The notes beneath the pieces are model-generated. The model searched no databases. It saw only the letters and a list, made by a program, of their open reading frames with translations, and had not been told where the DNA came from. The position numbers and the translations under genes are program-made. 64,000 bases of DNA from Penaeicola halotolerans (lineage in GTDB: Bacteria; Bacteroidota; Bacteroidia; Cytophagales; Cyclobacteriaceae), in the NCBI RefSeq assembly GCF_016464625.1, contig NZ_JAEAGO010000001.1, positions 248,001 through 312,000 on the forward strand, read 5' to 3'. How positions within the stretch are numbered: position 1 is the first letter of the stretch; the number at the start of each line of letters is the position of its first letter. Shown piece by piece: positions 34,409-41,946 of this stretch.

Positions 34409-35278
34409 CTATTTTCCTTTAACTAGCGAAAACACTTTTTTCCCCACAGTCATCAAAACTACAGCTATCAGCCCACCTAGGAGCCCAAAGAGAAATTCTT
34501 TGATAATGTCAGGCCACTCGGGCAGGATATGATGCAAGTACTCGATATTGTGTACAAAAATGCCGCCTGATACGAGGATCAAGGCAATGGTACCAATCAC
34601 AGCTAGGGACTTGATGACTACAGGAAGGGACTTGACCAATGCCATCCCCAGTGTCTTCAAAAAGCCTTTATTACCCGACTGCCTGATCAGCTGAAAGCCA
34701 AAATCATCCATGCGTACGATCAAGGCCACTATGCCATAAACGCCTATAGTGGCGATGATCGATACAGCAGACAGGGTGAGGATTTGCATACTCAGACTTT
34801 TGTCTAGTACTGTGCTGAGGGCGATGATGACGATCTCTACAGAGAGGATAAAATCTGTCGTGATAGCTGATTTTATTTTAGCACTTTCTAGCTCAGCTCC
34901 TTCCTTAGCTAGTGCTGAGGTAGTTTCCTTTACAGCTTGTTTTCGGTGAAAAATATACTCGATGATCTTTTCCATACCTTCATAGGCTAAGTAAAAACCT
35001 CCTACTAGTAGCAATACGATGATGGCAGTTGGCAAAAAGACATTTAATACTAAAATGATAGGTACGATGATGAGCTTGTTGATAAAGGAACCTTTGGTGA
35101 TAGCCCACAGCACGGGGATTTCTCTAGAAGAGACGAAGCCAGTGGATTTCTCGGCATTGACAGCCAAGTCATCGCCAAGTATACCTGCTGTCTTTTTGGT
35201 AGCCAGCTTGGCATTGATCACTACGTCATCCATCAAAGCAGCGATGTCATCTAAAATTGCAAAAAAGCCTGAAGCCAT
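34409..35278 (-). CDS. DUF808 (YedI-like) inner-membrane protein
   Basis: A 289-residue membrane protein of the DUF808 family. It has the family start ASGFFAILDDIAALMDDV, the conserved KKTAGILGDDLAVNAEKSTGF, and about five or six hydrophobic segments, with VALIVRMDDFGFQL and FLFGLLGGLIAVVLM in the C-terminal half. The function of E. coli YedI is not established. It is flanked by a single hydrolase and a long gene-poor gap. Confidence 0.87.
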   Translation of the reverse strand: MASGFFAILDDIAALMDDVVINAKLATKKTAGILGDDLAVNAEKSTGFVSSREIPVLWAITKGSFINKLIIVPIILVLNVFLPTAIIVLLLVGGFYLAYEGMEKIIEYIFHRKQAVKETTSALAKEGAELESAKIKSAITTDFILSVEIVIIALSTVLDKSLSMQILTLSAVSIIATIGVYGIVALIVRMDDFGFQLIRQSGNKGFLKTLGMALVKSLPVVIKSLAVIGTIALILVSGGIFVHNIEYLHHILPEWPDIIKEFLFGLLGGLIAVVLMTVGKKVFSLVKGK

Positions 35279-35493
35279 AAGGAGAGTAAATTATAAAGTT
35301 GAATGAGTAAAAACACTTGTGAGTTAAAAGAATACTTTAAGATTCACCCCAAATATAAGCTTATAACTTGATCTGTCTATTATTGATCAACCTTTATCAA
35401 ATTTGCTGTCAAGTGTTGGCATGTTTAACAGTTTTGAGCTATCATTGAATCATAAGACAACACCGTATTTTTAAACAATAATCATCAAAATAC

Positions 35494-35661
35494 ATGGTCC
35501 TCAAATACTCATTGGGAGAAAAAGATTACTTAGCATTTCAGCTTTACTATGCCTCTAGCAGTCCTAGGATTAGGACGCAGCGAAACAAGGAGTGATTGTG
35601 TGTATCTATAGCCTTTCTACTTTATGAAGTATTCTTTTATGTAAGGGGAGATGTATTTTAG
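35494..35661 (+). pseudogene. Probable decayed YcxB-like membrane protein gene
   Basis: An ATG at 35494 starts 33 sensible codons: VLKYSLGEKDYLAFQLYYAS then SSPRIRTQRNKE. This resembles the N-terminus of YcxB-like proteins (LTEEDYLNFQLYxAS...). A TGA (35593-35595) follows where such proteins commonly have Trp. Reading on in the same frame gives a hydrophobic segment (LCVSIAFLLYEVFFYVRG) until a TAG at 35659. After that nothing recognisable remains. I infer a truncated, mutated gene. The match is from memory of the family, so moderate confidence only. Confidence 0.45.
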
Positions 35662-35719
35662 CAATAAGAAGTGGTGAGATAAAATAGCGCGGGGTTTAGC
35701 TCAGTCTACTCATAACATC

Positions 35720-35863
35720 TTATTTATCTAGTTTTTCTTCTATTTTTCTGAGCTTTTCATTTACGGACTCCAAGCCTTTTATGATTTCGTTGATTCCATT
35801 TTTTAGAATGATGATTATCGCTCCTCCAAGGATCAGTATAGCAATCAGTATAAATAATTCCAT
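35720..35863 (-). CDS. Small single-pass membrane protein (47 aa)
   Basis: A 47-codon ORF below usual length cut-offs. It has a clear layout: a hydrophobic helix (LFILIAILILGGAIIIIL, residues 3-20) then a basic-acidic amphipathic helix (NEIIKGLESVNEKLRKIEEK) with a heptad pattern suggesting a short coiled coil. It ends in TAA at 35720. It stands alone in the gene-poor stretch 35279-36369. Similar 'one helix plus coiled coil' microproteins are common in Bacteroidota and bind larger membrane partners. I do not recognise a name. Confidence 0.6.
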   Translation of the reverse strand: MELFILIAILILGGAIIIILKNGINEIIKGLESVNEKLRKIEEKLDK

Positions 35864-36180
35864 AGGTAATTTAAAATTAAGATGTTTATAACTGTCTAAA
35901 TTTTAAAATTAAAAAGTTATTTATGAAAGGATTTGCTATTTATTTCTTCTAGAGCATAGGGTTATCAATATCAAAAACTGAAACATTCTTGAGATCTGAT
36001 AATGAGATTTTGAGGGTTGTTTTAAACCTTTCCGGTAAGTTTGGCTACTTAAAAGAAGATATACCTACTGAATAGAAAATCATGAAGTATTATATTCACG
36101 TTTGGTCGAGATTTAATTAGCCACAGAGAAAGTTAGAATTTGTTTTACCTTGGTTGTCAAGGCTAGTTTTAGAGGGCTTA

Positions 36181-36246
36181 TCCTCTAGTCATCCTCTAGT
36201 TATCCCCTAGTCTTCCTCTAGTCTTCCTTTAGTTATCCTCTACTCG
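36181..36246. repeat. Six-unit 11-bp tandem repeat (TCCTCTAGTNN)
   Basis: Six consecutive 11-bp units. The units are TCCTCTAGTCA, TCCTCTAGTTA, TCCCCTAGTCT, TCCTCTAGTCT, TCCTTTAGTTA and TCCTCTACTCG. The first four contain CTAG. The period is close to one DNA helical turn, so the sites would lie on the same face. The array is out of frame for any peptide over its length and lies about 120 bp beyond the end of cdaA. Confidence 0.9.
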
Positions 36247-36369
36247 TTATTTATAGGTATTGATATTTGAGGGGGATTAATACTTCCTCTTTGTAGAAAG
36301 CATAACTTATTTGATGGTATCAACTGAGAATCTTTAAGTGCTAAACAGTGCTGTTTTAAAATAAAAAAA

Positions 36370-37236
36370 TCACCCTTCCTTCTGCAACACACTCTTTCTT
36401 AGCATATCGGAAGACTTGTAGCGGTCGTCCTCTACCTCGCGGTCATTGAGGTATTCATTGATTTTGTCTCGTAGTTCAGAGGTACTGAGGTTGTGCATGA
36501 TGCGGCCATTGCGCGCTAGGCTCAGTTGGCCAGTCTCCTCAGAGATGATCAGCACCAGTGTGTCTGTAGCTTCTGACATACCGATAGCTGCTCGGTGTCT
36601 CAGTCCAAACTGTGCCGGGAGATTGTCCTTCTCAGAGACAGGAAGGATACAGCGCGCTGCTTTAATGCGACCATTATAGATGATCACCCCACCATCATGC
36701 AGGGGGCTATACTTGTTGAAGATAGAAAGCAGGATGCGTTTGGAGACTAAAGCATCGATCAGATCCCCTGACTCAGCGTAAAACTTCAATTCTGAATTTC
36801 TAGAAAAGACAATCAACGCACCCGTATTGGTGGCTCCTAAGTTTTTGGCCGCCTCGATCACAGGAGTGATGTTGAAGGCATATAAGCCCTCTCGCTTGCG
36901 CCAAAAGATCAGTTCTTGAAAGATATTTTCTTTGCTAAAGATGGAAGTCTTTCCTAAGAGTAGGAGGAACTTACGGATTTCTTGCTGAAAGAGGATGATC
37001 ACAGCGATCACACCGACTCCCATAAACTGTCCCAAGATGCCCCCAAGCAGCTGCATTTGCGCGGCATTGACCACGAGAGAGATGAGGTAAAGCGATAGGA
37101 AACCTAAAAATATCTTGATGGCCACACTGCCCTTCATGAGTTTGTACACTTGATACATCAAGAAACTCACTAAGACAATGTCAAAGATGTCTATCAGACC
37201 TACGTCTAAAAATCCTATTTTAAAGCCTAAAATCAA
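36370..37236 (-). CDS. cdaA: Diadenylate cyclase CdaA (c-di-AMP synthase)
   Basis: Makes cyclic di-AMP from two ATP at the inner membrane. The 288-residue protein has three N-terminal helices (about 15-33, 37-58, 66-83) and then a DisA_N catalytic domain, with LHDGG (181-183) and GLRHRAAIG (RHR, 213-215). The usual motif reads DGA; here the third residue is Gly, as in some Bacteroidota members, and activity is probably intact. No CdaR or GlmM is adjacent. It overlaps the end of folP by 17 bp, so folP and cdaA are translated together. c-di-AMP controls potassium and osmotic balance and the envelope. Confidence 0.93.
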   Translation of the reverse strand: MILGFKIGFLDVGLIDIFDIVLVSFLMYQVYKLMKGSVAIKIFLGFLSLYLISLVVNAAQMQLLGGILGQFMGVGVIAVIILFQQEIRKFLLLLGKTSIFSKENIFQELIFWRKREGLYAFNITPVIEAAKNLGATNTGALIVFSRNSELKFYAESGDLIDALVSKRILLSIFNKYSPLHDGGVIIYNGRIKAARCILPVSEKDNLPAQFGLRHRAAIGMSEATDTLVLIISEETGQLSLARNGRIMHNLSTSELRDKINEYLNDREVEDDRYKSSDMLRKSVLQKEG

Positions 37237-38101
37237 GGGTAATTTTTTTATAAAGTTTAACGACTTCTACTGCTTCTTTGACATCATGAACTCTCAAAAT
37301 TGATGCCCCATTCTCAAGCGCCACCATGTGTAGCGCAGTGCTGCCATTAAGTGCCTCTTCTGGCGATATCTCTAAAGTACGATAGATCATGGATTTCCGT
37401 GACAGGCCAATGAGCAGTGGAAAGCCGATTTGTTTAAAATAACTTAAATTTTTCAACAAAAAGAAATTTTGATCGATAGTTTTAGCAAATCCTAAACCTA
37501 CATCGAGGATGAGATCATGGATGCCTGCTGCTTTACATGTAGCTACCCGCTCAGCGAAGTAACTAGCTATCTCATTCAGGATATCATTATAATCAGTCAT
37601 CCCCTTCATCGTCTGTGGAGTGCCGCGCATGTGCATGGCGATATATGGCACCTTAAGCTGTCCTACAATAGTGAGCATTTGCTCATCAAGCAAGCCTGCG
37701 GAGATATCATTAATGAGGTCTGCACCTGCTTCTATAGCCGCTTGGGCGACTGCTGCTCTGAAGGTGTCTATAGACAGGATGGCATCAGGGTAAGCGTCTT
37801 TGATGAGTAGGACTGCTCGCACTACACGGGATATTTCCTCATCAGTTGGTACTTCTGAAGCATCCGGTCTGGAAGAGTATCCTCCAATATCTAGGATATC
37901 TGCTCCCTCTGTGAGCATTTGCCCAGCCTTGGCTAGGATCTGGGCTTCACTATTGATCCGACTACCAGCGAAGAAAGAATCTGGAGTGACATTTATAATG
38001 CCCATTACCAGTGGTTTATCCATTGTGAGGAGCTTCCCACGGATATTGAGTGTGTAATTTGGCTTAAAAAAATTATCTTTCGTATTATATTCAGGCTTCA
38101 A
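37220..38101 (-). CDS. folP: Dihydropteroate synthase
   Basis: Joins p-aminobenzoate to the pterin pyrophosphate in folate synthesis. 293 residues. It has a short N-terminal lead (TLNIRGKLLTMDKPLVMG) seen in Bacteroidota, then the signatures GIINVTPDSFFAG, DIGGYSSRPDA, LINDISAG, GLGFAKT, GLSRKSMIY and a final LRVHDV. A later Met (MDKPLV...) could be a start but would cut conserved sequence. It is divergent from the DUF1599 gene with 26 bp between the start codons, and it overlaps cdaA. Confidence 0.95.
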   Translation of the reverse strand: MKPEYNTKDNFFKPNYTLNIRGKLLTMDKPLVMGIINVTPDSFFAGSRINSEAQILAKAGQMLTEGADILDIGGYSSRPDASEVPTDEEISRVVRAVLLIKDAYPDAILSIDTFRAAVAQAAIEAGADLINDISAGLLDEQMLTIVGQLKVPYIAMHMRGTPQTMKGMTDYNDILNEIASYFAERVATCKAAGIHDLILDVGLGFAKTIDQNFFLLKNLSYFKQIGFPLLIGLSRKSMIYRTLEISPEEALNGSTALHMVALENGASILRVHDVKEAVEVVKLYKKITLDFRL

Positions 38102-38127
38102 AGCTAGGTCAAATTAAGAGAGCAATC

Positions 38128-38685
38128 GTGAAATCAGAAACTGTCAGCGAATATAACCAAGTTATCGCCTTATGTAAAGCCCTTTTTGCAAAGAAGACAA
38201 AGGACTATGGGACGGCTTGGAGGATTTTGAGACTTCCATCGATCACCGATCAGATACTGATCAAGGCACAGCGTATCCGGTCTATTCAGGAGAAGGGTGC
38301 GCAAAAGGTAGGGGATGCTATTACAGATGAGTTTGTAGGCATCATCAACTACTGTCTCATAGCGCTCATGCAAATAGCGCTTAAGGAAGATAAGCGGACA
38401 GAGATTCCTTATGATACATTAGAGCCCCTTTATGATAGCTGGGTAAATGCTACGCGTCAGTTGTTAGAAAATAAAAACCATGACTATGGAGAGGCTTGGA
38501 GAGAGATGCGTGTGAGCTCGATCACAGATATCATCCTCATGAAGCTTTTCCGTGTTAAGCAAATAGAAGACAATGCTGGCAAGACGTTAGTGTCAGAAGG
38601 GATAGAAGCCAACTATCAAGATATGATCAATTATGCAGTGTTTTGCCTGATCAAATTGGGCTATCACACATCCAAGGCAAGTTAA
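38128..38685 (+). CDS. Duplicated DUF1599 (nucleotide-modification-associated) protein
   Basis: A 185-residue protein containing two copies of a DUF1599-type unit. The first has KKTKDYGTAWRILRLPSITDQILIK (about 19-43) and GIINYCLIALMQI. The second has ENKNHDYGEAWREMRVSSITDIILMK (about 110-135) and DMINYAVFCLIKL. Both share the DYGxAWR...SITDxILxK pattern, so an internal duplication is visible. The start is GTG at 38128. The family is found near nucleotide- or queuosine-type modification genes, but its reaction is unknown. It is divergent from folP and followed by a DoxX-like gene. Confidence 0.82.
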   Translation: MKSETVSEYNQVIALCKALFAKKTKDYGTAWRILRLPSITDQILIKAQRIRSIQEKGAQKVGDAITDEFVGIINYCLIALMQIALKEDKRTEIPYDTLEPLYDSWVNATRQLLENKNHDYGEAWREMRVSSITDIILMKLFRVKQIEDNAGKTLVSEGIEANYQDMINYAVFCLIKLGYHTSKAS

Positions 38686-38706
38686 TTATGCGTTAATCCA
38701 ATCACT

Positions 38707-39804
38707 ATGAAAAAGATCTTACTTCAGTTTTCACTCATTTTTGTGGGTGCACTCTTCATATTTTCTGGCTTGATTAAGATCAATGACCCTGTTGGCTTTG
38801 GGATCAAGTTGGAAGAGTATTTTGATGTCTTTGCCAATGACATCGCAGGCTTTTTTGATGTATTCAAACCTTGGGCATTGCCGATCGCTATTTTCGTTTC
38901 AGTGATTGAAGTTTGGTTGGGCTTAGCACTCCTTTTCAAATACAGGCTGCGCTTAGTGGCGCACATCCTTTTGGGGATGATCCTATTCTTCACTTTCTTG
39001 ACTTTTTACTCAGCGTATTTCAATAAGGTGACAGATTGCGGTTGTTTTGGGGATGCGATTCCATTGACCCCGTGGCAGTCTTTTATCAAAGACATCATTC
39101 TATTGGTATTTATTGGTTTTATCTGGATTTCCCGCAAGAGTTTCTCTGTACCACACAAGGCTTACAAGCGATATGTCATAGGTAGCATTGCCATATTGAC
39201 TTACGTTTTGGCGATCATAGCAGTCAATCACTTGCCATTCAAGGATTTCAGAGCCTATAAGGTGGGAAGAAATATCCCTGCTGATATGCAGCCTTCTGGA
39301 CAGATCAATTACGCCTACAAAGTAAAGTTTCCTGACGGACGAGAAGAGACGCTTACTACTTATCCTGAGGAGGAAGTAGAGTTACTAGAGATGATCGTCA
39401 CCAACCCAGAGGTGATGCCTAAGATCACTGATTTTAGTATTTGGAATGATGAAGGAGATCAGACAGAGTTAGCCTTTACAGGAACGAAGCTTTTTATCAT
39501 CATTTATAATGTGCAAAAAAGTGAAGCGGACAATTATAAAGTCATCAGCGAGTTGATAGATCAAGTGGAGCAAGCGGGTATTGTACCTGTGATCTTGACG
39601 GCTTCTAGTGAAGCTGATATTGAGGCGCTTCGATTTGAGCATCAGTTAGCTGCACCTTTCTACTATGCAGATGCCACAGTACTCAAAACCATCATTCGAT
39701 CAAATCCAGGTTTGATGCTGGTCTCTGAGGGGACGATCTTAGGTAAGTGGCATCACAATGACACCCCAAGTCTGGAGGAGATTAGCACAAAACTCAATCA
39801 GTGA
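38707..39804 (+). CDS. MauE/DoxX-like membrane protein (BT_3928-type)
   Basis: A 365-residue protein with an N-terminal membrane region of about four helices, starting LQFSLIFVGALFIFSGLIKINDP, followed by CGCFGDAIPLTPWQSF and a soluble C-terminal domain with a thioredoxin-like feel (FIIIYNVQKSE, VIPVILTASSE, PFYYADATVLKTI). MauE/DoxX-like proteins act in disulphide or thiol chemistry at the inner membrane. The CGCF pair at about residues 112-115 could be redox-active. It lies 21 bp behind the DUF1599 gene and its TGA overlaps the GTG start of aroK. Confidence 0.8.
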   Translation: MKKILLQFSLIFVGALFIFSGLIKINDPVGFGIKLEEYFDVFANDIAGFFDVFKPWALPIAIFVSVIEVWLGLALLFKYRLRLVAHILLGMILFFTFLTFYSAYFNKVTDCGCFGDAIPLTPWQSFIKDIILLVFIGFIWISRKSFSVPHKAYKRYVIGSIAILTYVLAIIAVNHLPFKDFRAYKVGRNIPADMQPSGQINYAYKVKFPDGREETLTTYPEEEVELLEMIVTNPEVMPKITDFSIWNDEGDQTELAFTGTKLFIIIYNVQKSEADNYKVISELIDQVEQAGIVPVILTASSEADIEALRFEHQLAAPFYYADATVLKTIIRSNPGLMLVSEGTILGKWHHNDTPSLEEISTKLNQ

Positions 39805-40337
39805 ACAAGATTCAGAAAATCGTTTTACTTGGATTACCAGGTAGTGGTAAAAGTCACCTTGGAAATCAACTGGCCAGTGCTTTAGGCTTCGGTTTTATTG
39901 ATTTGGATGCTCAGATAGAAAGTCGAGAGCAAACAAAGATTTCGACTATTTTTAGCGAAAGAGGGGAGGCCTATTTTAGAAAAATAGAGCATGAAGTTTT
40001 GCTTGATGTACTGAATCAGGAACACCAATCTTTTGTATTGGCATTAGGAGGAGGGACTCCTTGTTTTTTTGACCACATGGATCTGATCAATGCTCATGCG
40101 ATATCAGTCTTTTTAGATACTCCTTTACAGACCATTGCGCAGAGACTCTCTACAGATGAGGTGGCTAAGCGACCACTTTTCGCTGGCTCAAATCATGGAG
40201 AGCTTATCCTCAAATTAAAAAGCCTGCTCGCAGAAAGGATTTATTTCTACGAACAGGCTCAGTTCAAAATTGATTCCGCAGACATTACAGTCGAACAGCT
40301 GACTGCACTGCTTTTTGATCAGTTGGCTAGAAATTAA
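39801..40337 (+). CDS. aroK: Shikimate kinase
   Basis: Phosphorylates shikimate in chorismate synthesis. 178 residues with Walker A GLPGSGKSHLG (11-21), DLDAQIE (shikimate Asp), FRKIEHEVL and ALGGGTP. The start is GTG at 39801, with its second base starting the TGA of the gene upstream. The 3' end overlaps the convergent FadL-like gene by 11 bp, so its transcript runs into that gene's end. Confidence 0.95.
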   Translation: MNKIQKIVLLGLPGSGKSHLGNQLASALGFGFIDLDAQIESREQTKISTIFSERGEAYFRKIEHEVLLDVLNQEHQSFVLALGGGTPCFFDHMDLINAHAISVFLDTPLQTIAQRLSTDEVAKRPLFAGSNHGELILKLKSLLAERIYFYEQAQFKIDSADITVEQLTALLFDQLARN

Positions 40338-41838
40338 AGCCTACTGTCAAAATTCCTGAATTAATACGGTTCTCAAACTCTGCCACAGGCGTATCAAACG
40401 AAGTTGAGTATGGTGAATACAACGTATTGAACTTGGTATTGACAAAGGCAAAATCTACATAATAGTTTTGGAACTTCAGCCCTGCACCAAAGCTAATTGC
40501 CTGTACACTGCGGTCATAATCGCTGTCAGCATATGGATCTCCTTGTATATTATATCCTGCTCTCAATCGGAACATGTCATATCTGAATTCACCACCTAAA
40601 CGGTAATTGATCGTATTTTGATAGATGTTTCTGATCGTTTGATTATCCTCTCTAGGAGAGAAATCTCTTGAGTTGATTCGCATCCTTGTATAATCTACGA
40701 ATTCCACATCTGCACTGACGAAACCAAACTTCCCTGCGAAAAGTGTCGCACTTGTATTGATTCGCATAGGAGTAGTGATGCGATAGTCAGAGACAAAAAC
40801 AGGAGTCTCTCCAAATTCATCGTTGAGGAAGATGGACTCTAAGTCGCCATCCTCATTGATGAATTGATATTCGAAATTATTATAAAAGGCATCTATTCTG
40901 CCAAAGCTTTCTTCTGATAGACGATAAGTGGTAGGTGTTTTGATCGTAGCTCCCAAGTTGAGCCAGTGAATAGGTTTTACAATTACACCGACAGTAGCAT
41001 TGACTCCAGTACCATTGATAGCCAATGTCTCGTCTATATTAAAACCACTGATCGCAGGATCATCAAAGCTCTCGGAAAACTGGTTATTGATCGAGTAGTT
41101 CAAAGAAGAAATTCCAATGGAAGCACCGAAAAACACTTTGTTGTCATAATTACCACCATAAGAAAAATTGATATCATCTATACGGCCCCTTGTCTCTATA
41201 AGCTCACTTTGAAAAGGAGGTGCTAGTGTAAATGGGATATACTCATTTGGAAAGTTAGGATCTGGATCGATCAAGTATGAATTATAGGCAGCACCAGCCA
41301 AGCCAAATCCACCAATCTCACTAGGAGAGATCCCTGAGCCTTGTTCTACAAATGAGTCGATAATCGAGGATACACCATTTTCTCCTACATATCGCTGATT
41401 ATTTCTAAAGTTACGCATGCGGCTATAGCCAATACCGAAACTACCACCTCTCCACTTACCTAGTTGTAGCGGGTCTTTGACATTGCTGATAACTAGTCCT
41501 AAGTTACCAATATTAAAATTAGAAGCATTGTCGCTGTCATTAAAGCCAAGATAGTTGCTGTCAGAACCGAAACCACTAAAGCTAGGGCTAAAGCTAATTT
41601 CTGATCTTCTGATAAAGCCTAATCCAGCTGGGTTTCCAGAAATATTGCTAATATCACCACCTAGAGACATCTGCGCACCACCGATACCCAAGACTCTGGC
41701 AGAGGCACCATATTGTGTATTGCTAAAAAGTAGGGCGTCATTGTAGTATCCAGCTGCTCCTGGTACCACTTGAGCATATATAGGCTGAGCTATAAACAGT
41801 GCTGCTACGATGCCTAGTATGTTTTTTAACCTTTTCAT
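40327..41838 (-). CDS. FadL/OmpP1-like outer-membrane transport protein
   Basis: A 503-residue beta-barrel protein. The ATG ending at 41838 gives a proper signal peptide (KNILGIVAALFIAQPIYAQ), whereas the longer ORF has an untypical lead. The mature N-terminus GAAGYYNDALLFSNTQYGASARVLGIGGA and ISGNPAGLGFIRR fit the family (FadL 'NPAGL' motif). The C-terminus ends in alternating strand sequence, LTVGFNF, with terminal Phe. It would form a hydrophobic-compound channel, substrate unknown. It is the second gene after the low-complexity lipoprotein, from which it is separated by a terminator. Confidence 0.85.
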   Translation of the reverse strand: MKRLKNILGIVAALFIAQPIYAQVVPGAAGYYNDALLFSNTQYGASARVLGIGGAQMSLGGDISNISGNPAGLGFIRRSEISFSPSFSGFGSDSNYLGFNDSDNASNFNIGNLGLVISNVKDPLQLGKWRGGSFGIGYSRMRNFRNNQRYVGENGVSSIIDSFVEQGSGISPSEIGGFGLAGAAYNSYLIDPDPNFPNEYIPFTLAPPFQSELIETRGRIDDINFSYGGNYDNKVFFGASIGISSLNYSINNQFSESFDDPAISGFNIDETLAINGTGVNATVGVIVKPIHWLNLGATIKTPTTYRLSEESFGRIDAFYNNFEYQFINEDGDLESIFLNDEFGETPVFVSDYRITTPMRINTSATLFAGKFGFVSADVEFVDYTRMRINSRDFSPREDNQTIRNIYQNTINYRLGGEFRYDMFRLRAGYNIQGDPYADSDYDRSVQAISFGAGLKFQNYYVDFAFVNTKFNTLYSPYSTSFDTPVAEFENRINSGILTVGFNF

Positions 41839-41928
41839 ATGCTTGAATTTAGAGATAGTTATTCCACTGACCCTGTCCAAAGGTCATTCCATTATTTAAA
41901 AATTTCGGAAAAATTTTGGTAAAAAAAA

Positions 41929-41946
41929 GAGGGAATTAATTCCCTC
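41929..41946 (-). terminator. Terminator overlapping the lipoprotein stop codon
   Basis: An 18-bp perfect palindrome (GAGGGAATT and its complement) is followed on the minus strand by eight T's (41921-41928). The TAA stop (41936-41938) of the low-complexity lipoprotein lies inside the hairpin, so termination and translation stop overlap. Confidence 0.8.

Larger units (their letters stand above)
35279..36369. other. Gene-poor stretch of about 1.1 kb
   Basis: No long ORF lies here. It holds the YcxB-like remnant at 35494-35661, the microprotein at 35720-35863, a 12-codon frame (36082-36120) and an 11-bp tandem repeat (36181-36246). The rest is AT-rich sequence without a hairpin that I can support. 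The cdaA gene ends at its right edge. Confidence 0.6.

Noticed and set aside
36082-36120. 12-codon frame with KYYIHVWSRFN resembling the start of DUF805 proteins
   Set aside because: Too short; the likeness to DUF805 is not enough to call a gene or remnant.
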